From Verpa conica (taxonomy: Eukaryota > Ascomycota > Pezizomycetes > Pezizales > Morchellaceae), in contig JAUFSD010000002.1 of assembly GCA_033030425.1 (NCBI GenBank), positions 2,294,001-2,358,000 on the forward strand: a stretch of DNA of 64,000 nucleotides. The letters are read 5' to 3'. Position numbers and translations under genes: made by a program. Position 1 is the first letter of the stretch, and each line of letters starts with the position of its first letter. This document shows, piece by piece, positions 47,266 through 58,900 of the stretch. The notes below the pieces were generated by a model. It saw only the letters and a program-made list of their open reading frames with translations. It did not search any database and was not told where the DNA came from.

Positions 47266-49454
47266 ATGTCATCTTCACACTTACCACCACTCCGTCTACT
47301 ATCACTCGATGGTGGTGGGGTCCGTGGCCTCAGCTCTCTCATAATTCTTCAGGACATTATGGAAGGCCTTTCTCGTGAAGAAAAGAAACTCAACCTACGG
47401 GATCCCAACGACAATACCCCTCTCAAACCCTGTGACTACTTCGATCTCATTGGCGGTATTTATTACTCCTTCTCTACAATTTCATCAATTTGTTACTAAC
47501 GAGCTCTAAAGGAACATCTACTGGTGGCATCATTGCCATCCTGCTCTCACGCTTATGCCTCGATGTCCCTACATGTATCAAGATCTACACTGCCCTTGCT
47601 GAAGAGGTCTTCAAGAATGACCGTTGCATCAATCTCATGGGCATGAAGCTCCGTGTTGCACCAACTCGGTTCTCCGGTGCTGTTCTTGAGAAGGCCATTA
47701 AAACCGTTCTTAAAGATTACGGCTTTGACCCTGAGGAACGAATGTGGGATGAAACCCTCCTTAAAAACCCTACAGGGGACTTTTGCAACCCAGAGCGAAT
47801 GTCTACCGACAGACTTCCAAAGATGGAGGTCTGGGAGGATGGGAAAGTTCGAGAGGTTATAGATAACAAGAAGGATCGACTCAGTATGAGATCAACACTC
47901 TCAGAATCCACTACAGGACCTAAACGATCCCTTTCAATGAGATTGAAGGGTCGTAGGAAGACTGGACTCAACATTCCACAACAACCAGAACCAAGAAATA
48001 TTAAAAATCCTCCCAAAGCGACTGAGAAATCCCCCGGGGCTGGCTGTCATGGCCTCGTGGTTGCAGTTTATAAGCACGCTGTCGGTGTTCCGAAGTTGTT
48101 CCTCACCAGTGACCCCAACGACCAGACAAAGATCTGGCAGGCTCTTCGTGCTACCTCTGCAGCTCCCACGTTCTTTGAAGAGATCTCATTCGGGTGCCCC
48201 AAAATCACCTACATCGATGGAGGACTTGGTTACAACTCTCCGTGTGTTGAGATTGATAACCAGGCAAAATCTATCTGGGAGGGGAGATCTATTGGTTGTG
48301 TTGTGAGTATCGGAACAGGATTACAGACCATCCCTAATATTAAAAACAGTAGTGGCTGGCTCCCATTTGGGCTTCACGATGACCTATCGGTCGCCAGTGC
48401 TGTCGTCCAGATGGCTACAAGCACGACACGAGTCGATAACGAAATTCAGAGAATGTATAGAGGTACTGAGACGGAATATTATCGCTGGGATGTGGATACC
48501 GGTTTGGGGGACATCTCATTGGAACAATGGATGAAAGAAGATGAAATGGCGAGCGCTTCGCGAAGATATATGGAAGACCCCGACCAAAAGATTCGGAAAA
48601 ACAAGCTTGCGAATACTCTCGCCAGACTCTCGGCCAGCCCAAAGGTTATCGAGTGCTCAGCTGGAAGATTTAAAGTCGGATTAAATGGTGATGGTTTCAC
48701 TGCCAGAGATCCAGCGAATCCAGCGGTTCCTTGCTGGTTAATTGAGAGTTTAGATTTGAATACTGGATATCCATTGGGGATGGACACCCATGCTAGAGAT
48801 TACAAAGAGCATGGCGAGAACAGGATTTCTCTTAAGGGTTCAGTCTTGCCTGTGGAAATGGACCTCGATGGTGACGGCAATAGAAGTGAGGCACAAGTCA
48901 TCACCTGTGTCCGCTCTACTAATACCTGCCTACGTACACTTATTTCAGGTGTTCCTCAAGGACGATATAGCGTACGGTTTGTGGTCTGCTTCTATGGGCA
49001 AGACCCTAAAAGCCCTGTTGATTCCCCACAGATCCGTAATTTCCATCATGCATGGCCGAAGGCCGGGAAAGGAATCTCCACTACCGAACATGTGGATGCG
49101 AATCCCCCTATCAACCTTATTTTCTCTGCTGGTAGACCATATGATCCAAAAACCTTCACCAGCCGTTATGTCGACCCAGTTATCTCAGCAGATATTGTTC
49201 CCGTTATTTTACACCCAGATGCTGTTCGAGTGAGAGTCGATGAAGATATATGGAATAACCACGAAGGGGAAGGTTGGTTCGAGATTGAGGGTGATGTTGA
49301 GGTGAATGTTGGTCTTGAAGGAGAGGTTGGTATTATCATCAATCAGATTTTTGAGAAAGAGAGACGCTGGATCGGAGGATGGAGCTTTGGGGGTGTGAGA
49401 TTAGTACCAGCCCGTGGAGATACAGGGCCGAAAAGCTCGGGATCTGCCAGGTAA
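47266..49454 (+). CDS. Patatin-like phospholipase with C-terminal PP2-like domain
   Basis: Exons 47266-47455 and 47512-49454 give 710 residues. The 56-nt intron (GTATTT ... TTACTAACG ... TAAAG) sits inside the catalytic motif and, spliced, yields DLIGGTSTGG. Residues 15-21 are the oxyanion motif DGGGVRG. Ser66 in GTSTG is the nucleophile, and Asp299 in YIDGGLGYNSP completes the Ser-Asp dyad. Patatins cleave acyl groups from phospholipids and galactolipids. Residues about 150-200 are a Ser/Lys-rich, probably disordered insert (RSLSMRLKGRRK). The last ~70 residues (GWFEIEGDVEV ... RRWIGGWSFGGVRLVP) resemble the conserved end of plant phloem-protein-2 lectin-like sandwiches; that resemblance is by eye. 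There is no NACHT or NB-ARC domain, unlike many fungal patatin proteins. No signal peptide. Confidence 0.92.
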
Positions 49455-52400
49455 TATGTTGTATACTGTATTTGATTTATTTTAAGATTCTTTTCCCTGG
49501 GGTTTTGGTTCTGTTATTTAGGCGTTTTTGTATCTTAGGTATTGTGGTTAAAGATTTTAAACGGTAGTTTAATAGAAAGTTATTTTTCTTCTCAACCTTA
49601 GAAGGAATCATGTCTGTGTTAATATCAAATTCTCACGAGATCAGCATCAGCCCTAAGCCTTAAATTCCTCAAATTAAACAGCCTTAGGTAATATATAGGT
49701 GCGATATTCATAAATATATATATATAGTACCTTGTTAGAACTCCTAGATTCTTAACTATCAAAACGATATTATCTTCAGTAATAAACTCTATAATTGACG
49801 TTACTTTTTATGCCCTCGAAAATGACATCCATTATTAGCTATAGATCTTGTGTCTAATATCTAGGAATCTCTAGTAAGACTATTATCGTCTCTATAGATT
49901 TATTATTTGGTCATCTAAAGAAAATCTTGTCGTAAATATAAATACATAGTACTAAACAAATCAGACCTAGTATATGAGTAGTTAGCGCCGATACCCTCCA
50001 AAATTATTTAAATCATCCCTCCTCTAACTACTCATTCCAACTTTCCCATGCCCGGTCCCGTCCCGTCACCCCCCCCGGCCAATCATACAGCTTTCCACTA
50101 GAGATGGGTTGCCACACCACGTTCCCAATTCACTGAATAGTCCTTTTACCATATCTAACATAGATAGTATCAAACCCTTGTAAACGTTCCACACCACGCC
50201 CCTTCACTTATTTCCTTCCCACTAAAAAATTATCAGAGAAAGTCCAAGATTGTGCATCCACTAGTTTTACCGATACCAGCTACAGCTCCACGAGCACAAA
50301 CAAATATTTGATGAACCCACTAAAATGATTCACGAAGCAGGACCAGTGCAGCAGAGAATAGCGGGGGGCTATCATGATACCACTAGTATAAAAGGTCCCA
50401 AAAAGTTAACTGAATCATATGCTTGGCAAGGACGAGAAAGCTACGGAGAAAGAGGGGTGAATTATTTGATAGGTTGTGATTGGTCCAGATTCGAGTGATC
50501 TTTGATGCTTGTCTACGATCGGTGTTGGTAGTCGAAACCTATTTTCTCCCTGCATGAAATCCTAGAAAAGCGCCCCCTAGTCCTTCCACTTTTACCATCA
50601 ATAGGCTTAGGACAAATACAGAGCTTATAACTGTGAAGGATATCGATAGACCCCTCGCCAGAGGCGATGTGTTCCTTTCCGGGTAGTTTCACCGTCGGCA
50701 AGATCTAACTGAGATCAGCATGTGATTTTCCCATAAGCACGAATGATAAGTAGAACCTTATCATCACGACTCAAAGGTTTTAGGTTTGGCTGCATGTCAG
50801 CCACTGTCAGGGCCTGTGCAATTGTAAAATAATGCACACCTAGATACTTCATGTGCTTGTGTTTTCTTTTTCCTTATTTCCAAATCATTCGCCCCTTCAT
50901 ACAAAACAATTTAACTAGTCCACAAACTAGCAAAGCAACCAATAGTTTGAGTGATCGTCCCCATTAGTGCTTGTCTTGAGTACTTCAGAAGATCGTCCAA
51001 TAGATAACCTACCGTCTTATGGTCTTGCGTACCATACTTCATATTATATCACTCACTTAGCACAGTAGTTCCTGGTCCATACATAATTTCTTTATCCTGT
51101 GAATAGTGCAAATCACTACTGTAAGTGAAAACCATAACGCCACGCTTTACCTGAGCTATGCTTAGTGCCATGAACTGTAGAGGACCTTTGGGTCTGAGCC
51201 CTAACCCCTTTTCCCCGAACCACCTCTGGTGCTTGTAACAGGTGGGACAGGAGCAACCCTATCCCCTTAACCGAAGCTATTGACCCCCACCGACATATTA
51301 TTCCACTCATGCGGAGCCTCTTTTTTTAAAGGCTATTCTGATCACCAGCCCTAGAATACCGTCAAGGATATCTCAATTGACAAGCAAGCCCTTCCTATTG
51401 GTGTATATCCCAGAGCTACAAGATTGAAGAGCTAGAAACGGTCAATGAGTCCTTTACCGACCCCTGACTTCTTTTTGCAGTACTTGAAACAACTTTTCCA
51501 GTCCTAGCCTACTAAGCATTTATAATTCACTAAGGGGACTTTCTATAAATATTTAATTACCACGAACCAATAAGTCTTTCAACTATTGGTTCCCATATGC
51601 CGAACTGTGTTTAAAATCTAGCAGTTACTCGCAGGTTGAGGTAAAGTACGCCGGCAAGGGAGAGGCCTCTCTCGTGAGAATACTTGGAATTTATTAGATA
51701 AGGTAATGAATAAGTCTTATTTGTACCTTATCTCTTCAATGCTCCTCAGTGTCCTCTACTTTTCATTATACTCGGCTATGGGCCTCCCGGAAGCTTCTTA
51801 GAGATTTTAATAGCTCGGGGGTTTCTGACGTCTGAAGATACTTAGGCCTCCGTTGAGCCGCCTCACAGACATAAGTACCAGATTTTGTCCGCGCCACTAC
51901 CCCCCTCCCGGAGAGCTACTGAGGCAAGAATTCCCAAGGTTATGTCCCAGCTTGGAGAGATATGTAACTATAGCCCGTGCTTGCAACCAAAGGTAGGGAT
52001 TATTTCTAGCTTGAAACTGTCTGAAGCTTTGACTTAGGGAACTAATTCCCACGATCGCGATCGTAATAAAGATATCGGTCAGATCTTCCTAGCCGCCCAA
52101 TATATGCGATAAAAATGCCCATAGATCTGTAAGATTCACTGAAAAGGTGTTTATTATTTAGCAATATAGAGTATTAATAGTTAGGTGTTTACGAGTCCCT
52201 AATTGATCATCCTTAAGCCAGAGTAGGTGGAGATTACTCTCATACCTATCTTACAAGTTGCTGAGATATATGTATACTTCGAAACGAAGTTGTCGTATGA
52301 TATTATGTTAATAGATGAATATACGTCACGGTTCACCGGCATGTCGGCCCCTAGGTTTTATGCGAAACACCACCGAAGCGAGCACCAGATCTTTGGTATT

Positions 52401-54642
52401 TAGATACCTCATGTGGCTTGAGAATGACACCTCCTCCTAGTGACAATATATTGCCTTGTGGCCCTTCAATATCATAATTCCTATCAAGGCTGCTATAAAA
52501 TGTGAATTATGGATGTTGTGCTTGGTAGGCACGTTTACCCAATATCGCGGTACTATGGACACTTGTATTTATATCTGTACTTCGTAGCTTTTATACCTAC
52601 CCACAAGGTTGTAAAAGGAATAAACCTCTGAAATATGTGTTTTGTATTTCATGTTTCATTACTTGATCACGGCTGACCCCCAGGCTCGTGCGATACACTC
52701 TTCATGAGTCTCTTCAGGCAAAAGTGAAGAAAAAAACGGGATTCCTTTTTTCCCCGGGAAGCTTATCGTGACTACCTAAGCGAGCAGCACGGGCTGGCAT
52801 GCAACTGCAGGGTACCGTCCTTGTTCATGCTGTTATTCCAACTGCATCTACCGCTGCCGATGAGGCCCCTGAATGGAAGGGTTTTAACTAGAGATGAAGG
52901 AAATGTCCCGTGCGAATTTTGAAAAATTCTCCGAGCTGCAGGAATGGAGAGCCCTAAGAGGCTATTTAGTCAGCTATCATGTCTGCAAAGATCCGATGCA
53001 AGTCGTAGCATCATGGCCTCAGCACTTGTTTCCGCCTTTGCCCTTATGTTTGTCTGATTGGATGATGGATGACGGACAATTGCTTAAGCTAGTAGTCATC
53101 GTATGACGACTTAGAGTAGGGTATGATAGACCACACTCGTGATAAAGGACCTTTCTAGCAGGGGAGAGTTTTTCGTTTTGTTTCATCATACCACCGGTGC
53201 TGGGCAAAAGTAGTCCTCACTGATTTTCACTAATTTTAACTTGAAGAAGTAGAGCAGGCAGATATCTGGGGGGGCATCTAGGTAATGACCCAGCGAAACG
53301 GCCAAATTTCAACGACCATCCATGTGATTGGCTGACGGTTTGTGCCGGTATGTTTTTGTTTTGTTTCCTATTCGTGTTTCCTTTGTTGGAGGATGTTGGT
53401 TGGGTGCACAAGCTGCTGGGATGAAAGATGGGGTTAGGACGCACGGACACATAGCCGAGACTGGGCTTGATGCAGGCCTGGTGACAAGGTAAAGGCGACG
53501 CGGAGTCACGTTTTTCCTAGATCGGCTCCCTTTATTTATATTTACTAGGGCTTATAATTCCGTATCGTCCGTCGTAGGAATTGCGTGTGCCTGTTTATTT
53601 GCCGAACCAAAAAAACAATCACCGATACATCATATTTTCTTGATGCGTTCCCGAAGTTGGATGAACGAGGAACATCACGTATTATTATCGGCCCGCAGTA
53701 GAGGGAAAGAGAACCGCTGGTCTGGGACGCACGGATTTGGTTCGGCGAGCATTGTGCAGGCTTGGAGCGGGCTGGCAGCTGGTCTGGGACAATATGCATC
53801 GTGGAGGCCTGTGGGTATGGTTGCGTGCACTGTTCGTCTGATACTTCTGTATGGTGGAGAGTAATCTGTGAATTGGGGGTATCCAGAGGTCATACATAGG
53901 TAAATGGGGGGAGGGGATTAATTGGTTCTGGGTTATTCGCCCTCCTCCGTCTTCTTGCCTCGCCTCTTGCCCCCCGCCACAACGGCCTCACCGATTTCAC
54001 ATGTTCTTGAAGTCTGGATTCAAGACTGGATGACATGTTAGGGCCAGCTGGGCACAGCTTGTACTCTAGCAGTTGATGGCGGAGCGGAACCACCGAACCA
54101 CTGGTTGATCTTTGGCTTCATCTCAATCCCGTCCTGTCAAGGCCTAAAGGAGAAAGCAGCCCCAGGGCGCCCTCTAGAAAGGGAAACCCACTCTGTTAGG
54201 CAGCAAGGAGAGCCCTGGCACTCTGTCCCGGACCACCTCAAACTAGGAGCGTTCAACCCCTGTTTCGGGCACTAGAACAGTAACCGTGCAGCTTCGCCAA
54301 ATTCCTTTTGTTCGTTTTTCCCCATGCCCCCACGGGATGCGGTTAGCGTTGCTACTGGATTGAATAAATAAAATAATATTATTTTATTTTTCTGGCACGG
54401 TCACGGTGAAGAAACACCCCTTTCTCGAAGCCAGACCTTGTCCATTGCATTGCATTGCTTAAGGGTCCTGCATACATCGACGAGCTCCAGCATCATCGGG
54501 AGAGCAGCAGAAGTAGTGGACGAGTGGACGTTCATCCAGTGGGACAGATACAGATCAGACAACCGGCGAGATACTAGACGTATCCTATCCAGTCGGACTT
54601 GGGGGAATAATCTTGAGATGGAATTGGCCCGTTGAAGAAACA
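49455..54642. other. Long gene-poor AT-rich stretch
   Basis: Over 5 kb with no supportable gene. Frames at 50513-50701, 51116-51310, 52894-53106 and 53217-54093 are short, and the last set overlaps on both strands. An (AT)n run occurs near 49714. From about 53200 onward base composition becomes GC-richer and less repetitive, probably because this is distal regulatory DNA of the ApsA gene or an unidentified non-coding transcript. Confidence 0.5.
54366..54389. repeat. 24-bp perfect AT palindrome
   Basis: Each half is AATAAAATAAT plus one outer A, centred between 54377 and 54378. All 12 base pairs are complementary. Confidence 0.9.
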
Positions 54643-54906
54643 TCAGCTGCCAGAGAACCAATCCTCCTGCTCACCATCATCAGCATCATCGTCATCTAGA
54701 ACCTCACATCCTCTTTCTGCCTTGGGTTCCCCTTGCCTTCCATCTCCATCTTTCTCATCCAGTCGTTCTCCCACACGACATTCGCCGCTCGTGCCTATCC
54801 TCCGCCCCTCCCCCAATCCCTCATCCCACTCAGCCTCCTCTCTGTATATATCAGCTCCTGAAACGCTAGCCTTCTCGAAAGCTCCTGCTAATCCCGGAGT
54901 ACCCAT
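54643..54906 (-). CDS. Possible small acidic protein (weak)
   Basis: An 87-residue frame starts MGTPGLAGAFEKASVSGADI and ends in an acidic tail (LDDDDADDGEQEDWFSGS). A CAG acceptor directly precedes the ATG, so the true start could lie in an upstream exon. The opposite strand at 54632-54952 carries a Ser/Pro-rich frame of similar length, which is the mirror expected of acidic coding sequence. I favour the minus strand because of its balanced N-terminal half. No family recognised. Confidence 0.32.
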   Translation of the reverse strand: MGTPGLAGAFEKASVSGADIYREEAEWDEGLGEGRRIGTSGECRVGERLDEKDGDGRQGEPKAERGCEVLDDDDADDGEQEDWFSGS

Positions 54907-55957
54907 CTGCTCTTCCCCAGGGGGGTTGCCGGTATCTTACATAGCTAGCTAGATAGCAAGTTTTGCTGCTTCGTCCATATATTCTCCCATCTAGGTGTGC
55001 GCGTCTGTTTTGAGCGAATCAGCCTAGGCGTTATCCGTGCAGTTATTCCGGAATCCCACTGCTGCTGCTGCTACTGCTGCTTGTCGGGGATCAAACGCAC
55101 CCTGCAGCCACCCTACGATCCGAAAGGTAAACATCTACGCACCACCGGCACGAAGCAAGAATACATTCTAAGCGTAGAGATTGAGTGGTATGCCGACGCT
55201 GCTTTATCTGTCGTTGTTGTTGACGGCAGCAACAGCTTGTTAAAGGCACTCCCGAGAGTAACAAGCCAGTTCGGGACGAACTGACATACGGACAACCACA
55301 GAGAGTTAACGGAAGCGGACACCCAACGGGGAAAAAGAGAATAGGTCTGACCTCCATCCCGTCGTATCGGGAGGCTACATTACTTCTATATTCTAATCAC
55401 CCGTCAATTCTCTCAGCGTCTGTCGTCAACTCTTATTACTGCTTCCGATATTTCCCTCCTGGTTTGAGTATTGTTTTAATTCTCTTTGAGACGGCTAGCA
55501 CGCATTTTTTTTGTCCTTTGCTCCCCTCGTTCAATTGAGTTGAATAGGTAATACAGCAGCTAGTCTCCTTCAATATACAGTCAACTGATACAACATGCGA
55601 GTAGTTCGTCCCACATTTGTGTCGTCCGGATTGTCCTCTAAAGGCCCATCAATTCCTATACCGTGAACGGGAGTATCACGGTAACCTCCGCTATTTTCAT
55701 TTAGCTCAGCAACGCCCCCCAAAGCTTTGATTTTACGAATAAGAAAGATTTGCCTAAATAGAGTATATTGGATATTTGCATTTCTTTAAGTTTCACGAAC
55801 ACGGCCTACAAAAATTTCTCCTGTTTATATATATTTCCTTCCTGCCCAAGCTTGGACGCCTTACCAGTACCCTTCCAAAGGCCTTCAATCATTTTTCCAG
55901 CAAGCAGTTCTTGACTGATCTGTTCAAATTTACCGAGTCCCAGTCTAAAACCATAAA
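54907..55957. other. Upstream region of the ApsA gene
   Basis: Pyrimidine-rich tracts and a CTG/CTA-rich patch near 55061-55080 are seen. The overlapping frames at 54997-55357 are not credible genes. This is most likely promoter and long 5' leader of the large gene at 55958. Confidence 0.5.
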
Positions 55958-58900
55958 ATGGGTGACCATTTGACTGTTGATTTCGATTCCGATGAGGGCG
56001 ATTACACAGACTATGCTACTGACGCACCTCTACCGACGCCTTCGGGCACACCCTATAGAACACCACATCCATCCCGGCATCATAGCCGGCATGCGACACC
56101 TTCACCCACACCCTCTCCATACCCGGCTTCCAGCAGCCCCCCCACCACAAATGGCGGTCGAGTTTCTCCACTACATCGCATAAACACAGGGCATCAACAA
56201 CATCATCATCATCCACTCCACCATCATGATCGCGCCTTCGACGAGACAATATCAATTCTTGATCCACGGCGATTTACACCAACATTACACGCTAATCTTG
56301 TCGCAGAGATTCTTTCCCTACGACGTGAATTGGAATCAAAGTCAAATTTGGTCGATACGCTAGAACAGGACTTGCACGCAGCCCGAGATGAGCATGAAAC
56401 AGCCGCAACTTCTGTTGTCACAGCTCAGCGGGAGGCTAGGGATATTAAGCGACAGTTAGCAAGGGCCGAGAATGATGATGCTGTAGAGGCTGTAGCAAAA
56501 GAAAGGGACGAGGCTGTCAATGCTGTGGCTGAACTGAAGCGGCAAGTTGAGCGTTTAACAAAGTCAAGGCGCTCAGCTGAGGATGATTTGGAAAGAACTA
56601 AGAAGATGGCCGAGCAAGACAATGAGGAGCACGAGGCTGTCAAGAGATCACTTGAAAGAAGGGCACATATCGCTGAAGGACGGCTAAAAGCCCTGCTGGA
56701 TGAGTTAGCGGCAGCAGATTCAATGCAACCACCTCCACCTCCGCCCCAAGAGCCCGTAGAATCCGACCACGAAGATGCAACTCAATCAGAAGTAGAGCAG
56801 AGTGATGCTACAAGTATTCAGGGCAGCGTGAGGGACAGCTATCATGGCCGACCAGCTAGTTGGAAGATGGGAGATGACGAGGCGGAACGGCTAGGTATCA
56901 GATTCTCGGTAGTTGCCGCCAACACGGGGAAGAGCCTGGCAGATGAATTGAATTTTGATGAAGAGGATGAAGATGACGAGGAAGGCCTTGAAGGATATGA
57001 CGAGGAAGATGACGACCAAACTGCCGAATTTTCATTCACCGAAGATAATGCATCAGCATTTCTTGGAAATGCATCTGACAATGGGTTGAATTCGGAGGTA
57101 GAAGGCGAAGGGGAACATGAAATGACAGAGTACCATGAGATGGGAGTTCAGGTTGATTTTGACGACACTCAAGAGCAAGAAGACCAGAATCAAGAAGACC
57201 AGAATCAAGAACAGCAACAACAGCTACACAAAGAATCCGAGCAACAGGTCGAACGCCTTGATATCCTTGGGCTTGAAATCGAAGAGAAACTTGCCGAATT
57301 GGAACGTACCTACGTAGAATTGGATCGAAAGACGGTGGAGCTTGATAGCATATATAATGAAGTTGAGAGGGCTCATTATAGGATCATAGAGCTTGAGGAT
57401 CATGTTGAAAAGATGGACGAGCAGGCTTCTGAGAGGGAGGAGGTAATTTCAAATCTAAAGAGAGACCATGCAGAAGAGATCAAATTGTTCGAGGCTAGAG
57501 GGAAAGAAGTGGAAGAGAGATGGACGATGCTACAAACACAGGAGATTTCTTTCAGTCAGATTGAAGATACTCTCCAAAAACGATCGAAGGATCTCGATGA
57601 CCGAGAAGCGCTAGTCATTGCAGCTTCAACCCCAATTACCATTGAGAATAACACGATTGAGAGATCTCTAGATGAGCGGTCGCAAAATCTTGATAAACGA
57701 CAGGTTAGCCTAGATGAGCGGTCACAAAATCTTGACAAACGAGATATTACCCTCAACGAGAAGGAAGCGGATCTTGATGTTTTTGAGAGAAAAGTTAGTG
57801 ACCAGAAATCAACTCTTCACGAACAGGAGAAGAACCTTGTCAAGCAGAAGACAGCCCTCGATGAACGCGAGATAAACCTTAACGAGCGGGAGACGACTCT
57901 TAACGATCAAAAGACAATCCTTGGCGAGCGGAATAGGAGCCTCGATCAACAAGAGGTAGCTCTAGAAAAGCAGAGGATTGAGTGGGAGAAGAACATGGAT
58001 GAACAGAAAACAAGCATTTGCGATCAGGAAAAGAACCTCGATGAGAAAAAGGCGGCCCTTGATGAGAAGGAGGTAGAACTAGATGAGCGGGAGGCAGAGC
58101 TTGATGACCAGGTGACTACTATCGTTGAACGAAAATCAAACCTTGACAGGCGAGAGATGAACCTCAACCAGCGGCAAAAGACTCTTGAAGAACGGGAGAG
58201 AAGCCTCAATGACACAGAAATTATCCTTGAAGAAAGGGAGAGAAACATTGAGGAGAGAGAGGCGTTTGTTGTTGCTACTACAACTCCCATTGTCGTCGAC
58301 GATAAAGAATTCAAAACTAAGGCTGATACTGGTCTTGCTGAGGTTGAGGCCAAGGAAAGGGAAGGCGAGTATGAAGCAAACGAGAGACGAAAGAGGTCAA
58401 GGTCTACCGGTGTTTCATCGCCGACCCCTTTCTCTCCCCAAGTCGCAGCCTTCTCCACCCCAATATACGCATCTTGTGGGTCGCAAACCAGCCCATCGTA
58501 TACATCTGTCGAATCGCAAACCAGCCCTCCATATGTCTCTGTCGAGGCTCAAGCTAGCCCGGCATATGTATCTGTCGAGGCTCAAGCCAGTCCGGTATAT
58601 GTATCTGTCGATGCTCAAGCTAACCCAGCGTATGTATCTATCGACACTCAAGTTAACCCGGCATATGTATCTGTCGAGGCACAGACGAGCCCCCCGTATG
58701 TTTCTACCGAAGTGCAGACGAGCTCATCCTATGTGTCTGTCGAGGTGCAAACAAGCTCGTCATATATTTCTGCCGAGACGCAATGTATTCCTTTGTCGTA
58801 TGTATCTGTCGATTTGCAGACCACCCCGCCATATGTATCAGTTGAGTCCCAAATCACTCCAGTATATGTATCAACCGAATCACAAACGGACGAACCAACT

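Noticed and set aside
54632..54952. Ser/Pro-rich plus-strand protein
   Set aside because: Mirror image of the acidic minus-strand frame; low-complexity composition gives it little independent support.
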